A stretch of 12,701 nucleotides of DNA from an uncultured Veillonella sp. (GCF_934190855.1 NZ_CAKPTN010000039.1:1-12701), one strand, 5' to 3'; positions 1 to 7,274 are shown, numbered from the stretch's first letter. Notes: generated by a model not told the origin, from the sequence alone. Program-made: numbers and translations.

Positions 1-1
1 A

Positions 2-805
2 GGGTATACTGTACAAATGCGTGAAGAGTTTAAAACTGAGAATTTAATCTTCTCCCCTGAATTCTTGCGTGAAGGTAAAGCATTATACGATAACTTGTAT
101 CCATCTCGTATTGTTGTAGGTGAAGTCTCTGAACGGGCACGTCGTTTTGGACAACTGTTAGCCGATGGTGCGCTTAAAGAAAATGTACCACAATTATATA
201 CAGACTCTACAGAAGCAGAGGCTATTAAATTATTTGCTAATACCTACTTGGCTTTGCGTGTGGCATACTTTAATGAGCTTGATTCCTATGCGGAGGTACG
301 TGGTCTTAGTACAAGCCAAATCATTAATGGTGTATGTTTAGATCCTCGTATTGGTGATTTTTATAACAATCCGTCATTTGGTTATGGTGGTTACTGCTTG
401 CCAAAAGATACGAAACAATTATTAGCCAACTACAATGATGTACCACAAAATTTAATCTCTGCTATTGTTGATGCGAATAGAACACGTAAAGACCATGTGG
501 CAGATGCTATTATAGCTAAAAACCCAAAAATTGTTGGCATCTATCGCTTGACGATGAAAATGAACTCTGATAACTTTAGAGCATCAGCAATTCAAGGTGT
601 TATGAAGCGCATCAAGGCTAAAGGTATTCCTGTCGTTGTTTATGAACCGACTCTTGATGCAGAAGACTTCTTCAATTCACCGGTGATTAAAAACTTTGAA
701 GATTTTAAACGCGTCAGCGATGTTATTGTGGCTAATCGATGGGATCCATCTTTAGAGGATGTAAAAGATAAGGTTTATACGAGAGATATATTTGACCGCG
801 ATTGA
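2..805 (+). CDS. ugd: UDP-glucose 6-dehydrogenase, 5'-truncated by window edge
   Basis: This enzyme makes UDP-glucuronate from UDP-glucose with two NAD+, a cytosolic step supplying capsule or exopolysaccharide precursors. The reading frame is open from base 2 (GYTVQM...), so the ATG at 17 is internal. The visible GYT matches the end of the family's STVPVGYT segment, and the N-terminal NAD-binding Rossmann half lies outside the window. The central-domain motif [12 protein letters not shown] follows at once. The catalytic-cysteine motif [11 protein letters not shown] is present, with the Cys codon at 395-397. The C-terminal UDP-binding domain is complete, ending in a typical [13 protein letters not shown] segment. 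No lesion is seen in the visible part. A VanZ-family gene starts 36 bp downstream and is probably co-transcribed. Closely related UDP-sugar dehydrogenases cannot be excluded, but the motifs fit the short bacterial Ugd class. Confidence 0.93.
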   Translation, partial: GYTVQMREEFKTENLIFSPEFLREGKALYDNLYPSRIVVGEVSERARRFGQLLADGALKENVPQLYTDSTEAEAIKLFANTYLALRVAYFNELDSYAEVRGLSTSQIINGVCLDPRIGDFYNNPSFGYGGYCLPKDTKQLLANYNDVPQNLISAIVDANRTRKDHVADAIIAKNPKIVGIYRLTMKMNSDNFRASAIQGVMKRIKAKGIPVVVYEPTLDAEDFFNSPVIKNFEDFKRVSDVIVANRWDPSLEDVKDKVYTRDIFDRD

Positions 806-841
806 TTTAGCTATATGTATTGTGACGTTTAGGAGAGTAGT

Positions 842-1288
842 ATGAAACGTTGGATACTATATATTGTGTTAGGTCTGATTGTGTTTTTTATATGGGATAA
901 TTCATTGCAAAATGGAGGCTCCTCTGATGGATTTAGCCTTATGTTTGCAGAAAAGTTAGCGCCTATAGCACATAAACTAGGCTTTCATGGAAATATATGG
1001 GCTTTAAATAGGGTTGTTCGGAAATTAGCACATCTAACAGAGTTTACAATCCTTGGTGGCGTTTTATATGCGATTTTACGTCGCTATATTGAATATGGAA
1101 CCGTCTTTAAAACACTTGGTCTAGGGATGGCGATAGCTATTCTTGATGAATTTATACAAAGATTTTCACCAGGTCGGAGCTCTCAGTTTACCGATGTTAT
1201 TATTGACACAATAGGGGTTATTATTGGTATATTCTTAGTAAAGTTAGCCTATGGTATAACTCAGAAAAAAAGCATATATAAAAAATAA
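842..1288 (+). CDS. VanZ-family small membrane protein
   Basis: The protein has 148 residues with about four hydrophobic segments (near residues 4-16, 66-80, 91-103 and 118-136), so it is integral to the membrane. It carries the VanZ-like signature: a charged K61-x-x-H64-x-x-E67-F segment, then D102-E103-FIQ, then SPGRSSQFTD with D118 and D122. The family is named after VanZ, linked to low-level teicoplanin resistance, but most members have no known biochemical role. An AGGAG at 831-835 sits 6 nt before the ATG. It lies 36 bp after ugd and is followed by a strong terminator, so it is probably the last gene of the ugd transcript. That suggests, without proving, a role at the cell envelope or in surface polysaccharide assembly. 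Confidence 0.85.
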   Translation: MKRWILYIVLGLIVFFIWDNSLQNGGSSDGFSLMFAEKLAPIAHKLGFHGNIWALNRVVRKLAHLTEFTILGGVLYAILRRYIEYGTVFKTLGLGMAIAILDEFIQRFSPGRSSQFTDVIIDTIGVIIGIFLVKLAYGITQKKSIYKK

Positions 1289-1315
1289 ACTGTTGATAAT
1301 ATACAAAATGAGTAT

Positions 1316-1354
1316 AAAATGCCTCATAATCACAAAGATTATGAGGCATTTTTT
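1316..1354 (+). terminator. Intrinsic terminator after the ugd-vanZ unit
   Basis: A perfect 16-bp stem (1316-1331 with 1337-1352) closes a 5-nt ACAAA loop. The right arm ends in a T run reaching 1354. It lies 27 bp after the VanZ stop codon and ends the polysaccharide-side transcript. The A-rich left arm could also allow termination on the other strand. Confidence 0.9.
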
Positions 1355-1431
1355 AATGAAATTTAGATGAAAATTTAAATAGATTATTAAATGAACACAT
1401 TATAATTTATCTATTTTTATATAAAAACCAC

Positions 1432-1460
1432 TATACAAGCGACTTTTACCCTGTTATAAT
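1432..1460 (+). promoter_or_regulatory. Candidate sigma-A promoter for the PHP-like gene
   Basis: A perfect TATAAT -10 box is at 1455-1460, with a weaker TATACA -35 box (4 of 6) at 1432-1437 and a 17-nt spacer. Transcription would start near 1467, giving a leader of about 90 nt before the ATG at 1556. It sits after the preceding terminator, so this gene needs its own promoter. Confidence 0.55.
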
Positions 1461-1555
1461 CATGAATAGAAAATGAAACTTAAATGAGATAAACATGAAC
1501 TTTATAAAAGAGGACGATTTCTGTAAGGGATTATCGTAAGTAGAAGGGAAAGATT

Positions 1556-2359
1556 ATGAATCGCGTGGTTGATTTACATGGTTGCATTTTGCCAGCTGTG
1601 TTAGGTCCTCAAGGGCCACAAACAATGGCAGAATCAGTAAAAATGATAAAATCCTTGGCTGAACAAGGTATTACAGATATTTTTAGTACACCTGATGTAA
1701 CCGTATCTATGGATATGAATACATGGGATGAGATAGAAACAACATTGAATGATGTGAAGCTTGCTGTAGGGGAACAACAAGTGGATGTAACTATTCACAG
1801 TGGTGCTCGTGTTCTACTTTGTGATGAAATGGTTGAATATATTGCTGCTCATCGCAATCAATATCTTTTGGGGAATAGCCATTTCATGTTAGTAGCATTA
1901 CCTCAAAATAGCAAAGTTCATCATGTTAATGCATGGTTGCTAAGCTTACTTGATATGGGTATTGTTCCTATCATTAGCGAAGTAGAATCTCACCGTCAAT
2001 TGTTTACTAAACCTGAACAATTATTGGAGTGGGTTGATAACGGCATTTTGATTCAATGCAATATGGCATCTTTTAACCACAATAATGCTAATTACCAAAG
2101 AGCTATTGAATTGTACCGCAATGGTTTGATTCATTTCTTTGGTACTGGTTATAGCAGTGAAAGTAATGTACAAGCACATCAAAGTTATGTAGAAGCTATT
2201 TCTAAATTAGATAGCACGTACAAAAAAGATTTGCTCCCTAATATCCATCTTAATGAGCGAGATCTTTTGGCTAATCGCACATTCTATCCAGCGGTACCAT
2301 CTAGTTGGGTAGGTCAAAAATCCAATTTCTTGACACGTCTATTTGGCTTTGCATTATAA
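1556..2359 (+). CDS. CpsB/CapC-like PHP-fold protein lacking most metal ligands
   Basis: The 267-residue protein follows the layout of the manganese-dependent tyrosine phosphatases CpsB/YwqE of capsule loci, which dephosphorylate the BY-kinase controlling polysaccharide export. The fold is recognisable from DLHGCILP at residues 6-13, an EQGITDIFSTP segment at 36-46, and GILIQCNMASF near 163-173. Active-site residues are mostly gone by eye alignment. The second His of DxHxH is Cys10, the His of TPHH is Asp47, the Glu of GAE is Arg85, the HPER segment reads EVES, and the SDxH near the end reads GYS at 198-200. Only His8 is clearly kept. It is probably not a working phosphatase, and could be a regulator or binding protein. 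Its start has AAGGG at 1544-1548, 7 nt before the ATG. It stands alone between two terminators. Confidence 0.75.
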   Translation: MNRVVDLHGCILPAVLGPQGPQTMAESVKMIKSLAEQGITDIFSTPDVTVSMDMNTWDEIETTLNDVKLAVGEQQVDVTIHSGARVLLCDEMVEYIAAHRNQYLLGNSHFMLVALPQNSKVHHVNAWLLSLLDMGIVPIISEVESHRQLFTKPEQLLEWVDNGILIQCNMASFNHNNANYQRAIELYRNGLIHFFGTGYSSESNVQAHQSYVEAISKLDSTYKKDLLPNIHLNERDLLANRTFYPAVPSSWVGQKSNFLTRLFGFAL

Positions 2360-2364
2360 TTTAT

Positions 2365-2415
2365 ATAGGTTCTTTTATTCATGCTATATTGGTATGGGTA
2401 AAAGAACCTATTTTT
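2365..2415 (+). terminator. Intrinsic terminator after the PHP-like gene
   Basis: A perfect 13-bp stem pairs 2365-2377 with 2399-2411 around a 21-nt loop, followed by a T run to 2415. It starts 5 bp after the stop codon and insulates nrdD from the upstream gene. Confidence 0.85.
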
Positions 2416-2429
2416 ACTTTATATTGTAT
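2414..2429 (+). promoter_or_regulatory. NrdR box-like operator, distal copy
   Basis: The 16-mer at 2414-2429 matches the NrdR consensus acaCwATATATwGTgt at 12 of 16 positions by hand count. It begins exactly 32 bp upstream of the proximal copy, the centre-to-centre spacing typical of paired NrdR boxes. NrdR is an ATP/dATP-sensing zinc finger and ATP-cone repressor of ribonucleotide reductase genes. The nrdR gene is not in this window. Confidence 0.6.
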
Positions 2430-2435
2430 TTGGAC

Positions 2436-2464
2436 TTGAAAACAACCACCATATATAGTATACT
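2436..2464 (+). promoter_or_regulatory. Probable sigma-A promoter of nrdD
   Basis: A TTGAAA -35 box at 2436-2441 and a TATACT -10 box at 2459-2464, each 5 of 6, are separated by exactly 17 nt. Transcription would start near 2471, leaving a leader of about 133 nt. The -10 box overlaps the proximal NrdR-box-like sequence, which fits direct repression by occlusion. Confidence 0.75.
2446..2461 (+). promoter_or_regulatory. NrdR box-like operator, proximal copy
   Basis: CCACCATATATAGTAT matches the NrdR consensus at 13 of 16 positions, with the ATATAT core and the following A-G-T intact. It overlaps the -10 box of the nrdD promoter and is paired with the copy at 2414-2429. Confidence 0.7.
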
Positions 2465-2526
2465 GAGGAGGCAGTAGAAATAGAGAGTTTTCTAATAATT
2501 CTTTACATTTTTACATATAAATTTAT

Positions 2527-2553
2527 AAAAAGTATGGTTTTCCATACTTTTTT
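2527..2553 (+). terminator. Terminator-like hairpin inside the nrdD leader
   Basis: A perfect 11-bp stem (2527-2537 with 2542-2552) closes a TTTT loop and ends in a T run. It lies downstream of the likely nrdD transcription start and 50 bp before the start codon. It could therefore act as an attenuator instead of ending the upstream gene, which already has its own terminator at 2365-2415. No known riboswitch fold or leader peptide is recognised before it. Confidence 0.6.
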
Positions 2554-2603
2554 CTATGTCTTAACATATTTTTCAGCGGTAACAAAATGGGGAGGTTGCC
2601 AAT

Positions 2604-4754
2604 ATGTTGCAGGTCATCAAACGGGATGGTACAAAGGTACCTTTCGACAAACACAAAATTGCTTTAGCTATTGAAAAGGCTGAGCATAGTAGTACAGGGT
2701 TGTACGAAGAGGGGTTAGCAGAGCGTATTGCAGATGAAATTGAAGAGTATGCTCAAAAGCTCCAAAAAGATATGACAATTTATGCTATTGAAGATCAAGT
2801 GTATTATAAGTTGATTGAGTATCATAATCCTGCAACGGCACGTGCCTATGAAGGTTACAAAGCTGTGCAAGCTTTCAAACGTCGTCAAAATACAACAGAT
2901 GATGATGTAATTGGTTTGTTAGATCGCAGTAATGTTAGTGTTCTTGATGAGAACTCTAATAAGGATGCAGCGATTGTATCTACACAACGTGATTTAATTG
3001 CTGGTGAGGTGTCTAAGGACATTGCACGCCGTAAATTGATTCCTACGGATATTTTAGAGGCCCATGATAGTGGTGCCATCCATTTCCATGATATGGACTA
3101 TATTATCCAACCTATGTTTAACTGCTGCTTAATCAATTTGGAAGACATGCTTACAAATGGCACGGTAATCAATGGTAAGAAAATTGATACACCTAAATCC
3201 TTCCAAGTTGCATGTACAGTTACAACACAAATCATTGCCCAAGTTGCATCTGGTCAATATGGCGGTCAAAGTATTAACGGCATCGATCGTATTTTGGCGC
3301 CATTTGTGCGTAAGTCTTATGAAAAAATCCTTAACAATGTTATTGAAGAACAAGTTGAGATTTACGGCATGGAGCCAAATATGGAAAAGGCTCGTGAAAT
3401 CGCTTGGAAACGTACGCGTAAAGAGGTTAAGGATGGTATTCAAACTATCCAGTATCAAATTAATACATTGATGACTACAAATGGTCAATCTCCATTTGTT
3501 ACATTGTTTATGTATTTCCAACCTGATTACGAATACGCTAAGGAAGCCGCTCTCATTACGGAAGAAATTTTACGTCAACGTATTAAAGGCGTAAAAAATG
3601 AAGCTGATGTATATATTACACCTGCTTTCCCTAAGTTGATTTATGTTCTTGATGAACATAATGTAACACCAGATAGCCCTTATTATTACTTAACTGAATT
3701 AGCTGCACAATGTACGGCTAAACGGATGTACCCAGATTATATTTCCGCTAAAAAAATGAAGGAAAACTATGAAGGGAATGTATTTAGTCCAATGGGTTGT
3801 CGTTCTTTCTTATCTCCTTGGAAGGATGAACAAGGGAACTACAAATTTGATGGACGCTTTAACATGGGCGTTGTGAGCTTAAACTTGCCACAAATTGGTA
3901 TTTTGGCTCGCGGTAGCGAAGAAAAATATTTTGAAATTTTAGATAAACGTCTTGAATTAGCAGAAAAAGCATTGTTATTACGCTACAATCTTTTAAAAGA
4001 TGTAGTGAGCGATGTGTCTCCAATTCATTGGCAACATGGTGCCATTGCACGCCTTAAAAAAGGTGAAAAAATCAGTCGTTTCTTATCCGGCGGTTATGCA
4101 ACGATTTCTCTTGGTTACATCGGCATCTATGAAGCTACTCGCTTGATTACAGGTGAGTCGAATACAGGCGAAAAAGGCCGAGTATTTGCTATGAAAATCA
4201 TGGATCGTCTAAATGCAGCTATTGACTTATGGCATGATAAACATAATCTTGGCTTTGGTTTATACGGTACTCCTGCTGAAAGCTTAACAAATCGATTCTC
4301 CTCTTTAGACCGGGCTCGTTTTGGTGTTATTGAAGACATTACAGATAAAGGGTATTACACTAATAGCTATCACGTAAATGTTCGTGAAGAGATTAATGTA
4401 TTTGATAAATTTGCTTTCGAGTCTGAGTTCCAAAAGAAATCTACAGGCGGCTGTATTTCCTATGCGGAAATCCCGAATATGACTAATAATATTCCAGCTA
4501 TTTTGACCATGATTCAATATATTTACGATCACATTTCTTATGCTGAGTTTAATACGAAATCCGACTACTGCCATGAATGTGGCTTTGATGGAGAAATCAA
4601 GGTAAACGAGCATAATGAATGGGAATGTCCTCGCTGTCACAATACGAACCGCGATAAATTAACTGTTATCCGCCGTACATGTGGTTACCTAGGCGAAAAC
4701 TTCTGGAACGAAGGTCGTACTAAAGAAATCAAAGATCGGGTAATGCACATTTAA
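2604..4754 (+). CDS. nrdD: Anaerobic (class III) ribonucleoside-triphosphate reductase
   Basis: This enzyme reduces NTPs to dNTPs under anaerobic conditions using a glycyl radical installed by NrdG. It has 716 residues, the usual size. The N-terminal ATP-cone (about residues 1-90, beginning VIKRDGTKVPFD) is the allosteric site for ATP/dATP. Expected cysteines are seen in FNCCLINL (Cys174, Cys175) and MGCRSFL (Cys399). A C-terminal zinc site is formed by C656-H-E-C659 and C675-P-R-C678. The radical glycine is Gly694 in RTCGYLGE. GGGGAGG at 2589-2595 lies 8 nt before the ATG and fixes the start. Paired NrdR-box-like sites cover its promoter, and its activase gene follows. No frameshift or missing residue was noticed. 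Antisense open frames within it are coding shadows. Confidence 0.98.
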   Translation: MLQVIKRDGTKVPFDKHKIALAIEKAEHSSTGLYEEGLAERIADEIEEYAQKLQKDMTIYAIEDQVYYKLIEYHNPATARAYEGYKAVQAFKRRQNTTDDDVIGLLDRSNVSVLDENSNKDAAIVSTQRDLIAGEVSKDIARRKLIPTDILEAHDSGAIHFHDMDYIIQPMFNCCLINLEDMLTNGTVINGKKIDTPKSFQVACTVTTQIIAQVASGQYGGQSINGIDRILAPFVRKSYEKILNNVIEEQVEIYGMEPNMEKAREIAWKRTRKEVKDGIQTIQYQINTLMTTNGQSPFVTLFMYFQPDYEYAKEAALITEEILRQRIKGVKNEADVYITPAFPKLIYVLDEHNVTPDSPYYYLTELAAQCTAKRMYPDYISAKKMKENYEGNVFSPMGCRSFLSPWKDEQGNYKFDGRFNMGVVSLNLPQIGILARGSEEKYFEILDKRLELAEKALLLRYNLLKDVVSDVSPIHWQHGAIARLKKGEKISRFLSGGYATISLGYIGIYEATRLITGESNTGEKGRVFAMKIMDRLNAAIDLWHDKHNLGFGLYGTPAESLTNRFSSLDRARFGVIEDITDKGYYTNSYHVNVREEINVFDKFAFESEFQKKSTGGCISYAEIPNMTNNIPAILTMIQYIYDHISYAEFNTKSDYCHECGFDGEIKVNEHNEWECPRCHNTNRDKLTVIRRTCGYLGENFWNEGRTKEIKDRVMHI

Positions 4755-4788
4755 AAGTATTAGAATTATAGTTATCATATATACAAGG

Positions 4789-4817
4789 TAAAAGCTGTGC
4801 CTATGGCACAGCTTTTA
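4789..4817 (+). terminator. Hairpin between nrdD and nrdG, possible terminator
   Basis: A perfect 13-bp stem (4789-4801 with 4805-4817) closes a 3-nt TAT loop 34 bp after the nrdD stop. The only T run, TTTT, is inside the stem and is followed by ACTG, so termination may be partial. It could set the nrdD:nrdG ratio or stabilise the nrdD 3' end. Confidence 0.6.
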
Positions 4818-4823
4818 CTGTAT

Positions 4824-4853
4824 TTGAGAGAAATAGAAATATATCTATATAGT
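4824..4853 (+). promoter_or_regulatory. Candidate promoter of nrdG
   Basis: A TTGAGA -35 box at 4824-4829 is followed after 18 nt by TATAGT at 4848-4853 (5 of 6), or after 16 nt by TATATA at 4846-4851. The -10 region overlaps a sequence at 4840-4855 whose right half matches the NrdR box perfectly (11 of 16 overall). This would give nrdG and the ClC gene a promoter of their own. Confidence 0.45.
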
Positions 4854-4891
4854 GTTAGTCAAAGTTGATAGGCACTACTATGGAGGTTATG

Positions 4892-5389
4892 ATGAGATAT
4901 GGGCAAATAAGACAATATGATATTGCCAATGGAGAAGGAATTCGTACGTCTATTTTTGTGACTGGCTGTACGCATTGTTGTTATAACTGCTTTAACGAGG
5001 AATACCAAGATTTTAATGCCGGTAAAGAATGGACACAGGCAGAAACAGATTTAGTCGTATCCTATGTTAAGGATCCTAACTGCTCAGGTTTAACTTTATT
5101 GGGGGGCGAGCCTTTCCAAAATGTACAAGGTTTATTACCTGTAGTAAGAGCTGTACGAGCAGCTGCACCAGAAAAGAAAATTTGGGCCTATTCAGGCTAT
5201 GAAATAGATGATATCTTAGAGGATGAGTTGAGAAGTGCTTTGTTACAGGAAATCGATATCCTCGTAGATGGTCGATTCATAGACGAACTTAGAGACCCTG
5301 CATTACGTTTTAGAGGGTCTTCTAATCAACGCATTATTGATGTGAAGAAGACATTAGAAGCTTGCGAAGTCGTATTAGCAATGGAGTAA
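4892..5389 (+). CDS. nrdG: Anaerobic ribonucleotide reductase activating protein
   Basis: NrdG is a radical-SAM iron-sulfur protein that uses S-adenosylmethionine and one electron to generate the glycyl radical on NrdD. From the chosen start it has 165 residues. The opening follows the family pattern, with YDIANGEGIR at 9-18 and TSIFVTGC ending in the [4Fe-4S] ligands Cys26, Cys30 and Cys33 (CxxxCxxC). LTLLGGEPFQN carries the SAM-binding GGEP motif. Upstream ATGs at 4880 and 4889 and a TTG at 4865 are in frame. GGAGG at 4882-4886 best supports 4892 with a 5-nt spacing, because 4889 would leave only 2 nt. It lies 137 bp after nrdD. Its last codons contain the ribosome binding site of the ClC gene. 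Confidence 0.95.
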   Translation: MRYGQIRQYDIANGEGIRTSIFVTGCTHCCYNCFNEEYQDFNAGKEWTQAETDLVVSYVKDPNCSGLTLLGGEPFQNVQGLLPVVRAVRAAAPEKKIWAYSGYEIDDILEDELRSALLQEIDILVDGRFIDELRDPALRFRGSSNQRIIDVKKTLEACEVVLAME

Positions 5390-5391
5390 GT

Positions 5392-6630
5392 ATGGCATTT
5401 GATAAACGATTAATAGGTCTCATTATTATAGTGGGCTTTATAGCTGGCTTAGTGGGTGCTTTTTATACGCATTTATTGCATGGAATTCAACAGTTTGTAT
5501 ATCACTATTCTGCGGCTGACCACATGAGTTTTGGTGCCGCTGTAGCACGTGTTTCACCATTAGAGCGTTTAATACCTCTAGTTATATGTGGTGTAGTAGG
5601 GGGTGTAGGGTGGTTCCTCATTCATCGCTATGGTAAAGGTGTTGTAGATATTAAGGCTGCTGTTTCAGGAAAAATGGATATGCATCCTATTACAACTTTA
5701 CTTCATGCGACGCTACAAATTATTACGGTTGGTATAGGATCCCCATTAGGGCGAGAGGTTGCACCACGCGAGGCCAGTGCAGGGATTACCACATTCTTAG
5801 TTGATCACTTTGACATAAAGCGTGAGGATCGTCAGCTTTTAATTGCTTGTGCTGCAGGGGCTGGTCTTGCAGCCGTTTATAATTCACCTTTATCAGCGGC
5901 CATCTTTACGTTGGAAACATTGTTGCTCACTTGGAATATGAGGGCTATGAGTGCTGCTTTAGTATGCTGCGGATTAGCCACCTTTGTGACTCGGCAAGCA
6001 GGTGTAGGAGATGTTATTCAATACACGATGGCACAGCCTAGTTTGGGAAGTCATTATGTAGAGTTTTCCATAGCTTTAGGCGCTATAGTTGCTGTGGGAG
6101 TAGTATTATTTAATATTACTCAAAGTAAGTTGCCAGCTATTCACCGTAGTAGTCCTGTTATGATTCCTATTTCCATCGTTGCTTTTACACTAGTAGGTGT
6201 AATGGCTATGTACTTCCCTGAAATTCTTGGCAATGGTAAAGCAGGGAATGAGTTAACCTTTACGAATGAAATTACGTGGACCTATGCATTGGGATTATTT
6301 GGAACTAAATGGGTTGCTGTATTGCTAGCTTTGGCAGCAGGTGCCTATGGTGGACGTATTACGCCATCTATGATGTTAGGTAGCACCTTGGCCATTGTGT
6401 TTGGTACTGCATGGTCCATTGCAGTTGCTCCTATTTCCTTAGGAATGGCTGCCTTTGTAGGGGCCGTAGCATTTTTAGGTCTCGCACAAAAGATGCCTAT
6501 GACCTCTTGCGTATTTATGCTTGAATTATCTCGCTTCTCTGTAGAAATGTTGTTCCCTATAGCCTTGACGATGGGTACAGCACTTATGGTAGAGCAGATG
6601 ATTCAATCAAAATTAAATAGCAGTAAGTAG
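5392..6630 (+). CDS. ClC-family chloride channel or Cl-/H+ antiporter
   Basis: This is a polytopic membrane protein of 412 residues, the usual length for a bacterial ClC without CBS domains. IGSPLGREVAPRE (115-127) corresponds to the family's G-R-E-G-P region, making Glu122 the likely gating glutamate. GGRITPSM (320-327) corresponds to the GxFxP selectivity-filter loop. NSPLSAAIFTLETL aligns with the N-A-P-L-x-x-x-L-F-x-x-E-E segment; Glu175 is kept but the second Glu, the proton glutamate of the E. coli exchanger, is Thr176. Whether it exchanges protons, and whether the ion is chloride or fluoride, cannot be settled here. GGAG at 5383-5386, inside the end of nrdG, lies 5 nt before this ATG and only 2 bp separate the genes, so translational coupling to nrdG is likely. 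An in-frame TTG at 5362 was rejected. Confidence 0.9.
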   Translation: MAFDKRLIGLIIIVGFIAGLVGAFYTHLLHGIQQFVYHYSAADHMSFGAAVARVSPLERLIPLVICGVVGGVGWFLIHRYGKGVVDIKAAVSGKMDMHPITTLLHATLQIITVGIGSPLGREVAPREASAGITTFLVDHFDIKREDRQLLIACAAGAGLAAVYNSPLSAAIFTLETLLLTWNMRAMSAALVCCGLATFVTRQAGVGDVIQYTMAQPSLGSHYVEFSIALGAIVAVGVVLFNITQSKLPAIHRSSPVMIPISIVAFTLVGVMAMYFPEILGNGKAGNELTFTNEITWTYALGLFGTKWVAVLLALAAGAYGGRITPSMMLGSTLAIVFGTAWSIAVAPISLGMAAFVGAVAFLGLAQKMPMTSCVFMLELSRFSVEMLFPIALTMGTALMVEQMIQSKLNSSK

Positions 6631-6635
6631 TTATA

Positions 6636-6683
6636 ACAAAAGAGCGGATAGTTGTTAAGCAACTATCCGCTTTTGTTTGTTTG
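6636..6683. terminator. Probable bidirectional terminator between convergent genes
   Basis: An 11-bp perfect stem (6644-6654 with 6660-6670) closes a TTAAG loop. It is flanked by an A-rich left side and a T-rich right side (TTTTGTTTGTTTG). It lies between the ClC gene and the converging carbonic anhydrase-like gene and can serve both, with an A-rich strand giving a T run on the minus strand. Confidence 0.85.
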
Positions 6684-6705
6684 TCAATTTCTGTTGTATA
6701 TGTGA

Positions 6706-7254
6706 TTATACGATTTTAGCGTTTTTATCGTATTCTTCGCCACCTGCATCAGGAAGCATACCGTATTCTACAGTCCACAAGTGTTTATATTTTAACGCTT
6801 GATTATGAATGCGCTCAATTTGAGTTTCATCTGTACGAACAACGCGAGCTGGAATCCCAACTACTAGAGAGTTAGGAGGGATGACAGTATTTTCTTTTAA
6901 TACAGCACCAGCGGCAATGATGGAGCCGGAACCAATATGGCAACCACTCAATACGATGGCACCCATACCAACTAATACATTATCCTCAATTGTGCTGGCA
7001 TGTACGATTGCACCATGACCAATTGTAACATAATCACCAAGGACACAAGCCTTATCATCATCTACGTGCAAAACAGAGTTGTCTTGTACGTTAGAGTAAC
7101 GACCTACAACAATTTTGTTTACGTCACCTCGAAGTGCGCAATTTTGCCAGATAGATGCATATTCTTTTAATTCCACATCACCAGCAAGTTCTGCACCAGG
7201 CATAACGCAACTTTTAGGATCTAATTTTGGATATTTTCCGTGAAATGGTAACAT
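6706..7254 (-). CDS. Gamma-carbonic anhydrase-like hexapeptide-repeat protein
   Basis: The 182-residue protein is a left-handed beta-helix of hexapeptide repeats (about residues 18-135) with a C-terminal helix, expected to form trimers. The three zinc or iron ligands of gamma-carbonic anhydrases are present: His63 in SVLHVD, and His80 and His85 in IGHGAIVHAS. ALRGDVNKIVVG and GIPARVVR are typical of the YrdA/PaaY/CaiE subgroup, many of which have weak, redox-dependent or unknown activity. AGGAG on the minus strand (7260-7264) lies 5 nt before the start. It starts 20 bp after the end of the FabK-family gene and is co-transcribed with it. True CO2 hydration cannot be claimed; a CoA-thioester-linked role is also possible in this family. 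Confidence 0.9.
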   Translation of the reverse strand: MLPFHGKYPKLDPKSCVMPGAELAGDVELKEYASIWQNCALRGDVNKIVVGRYSNVQDNSVLHVDDDKACVLGDYVTIGHGAIVHASTIEDNVLVGMGAIVLSGCHIGSGSIIAAGAVLKENTVIPPNSLVVGIPARVVRTDETQIERIHNQALKYKHLWTVEYGMLPDAGGEEYDKNAKIV

Positions 7255-7274
7255 GAGTACTCCTATATTATTAA

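Noticed and set aside
3129..3521. Open frame of 130 codons on the minus strand inside nrdD
   Set aside because: It lies fully antisense to the well-supported nrdD gene and resembles no known family. It is explained as a coding shadow, as are the frames at 4305-4640, 4127-4339 and 3859-4050.
4865..4891. Upstream TTG or ATG starts for nrdG
   Set aside because: The TTG at 4865 and the ATG at 4880 lack a ribosome site, and the ATG at 4889 is only 2 nt from GGAGG. The family's usual N-terminus starts at 4892.
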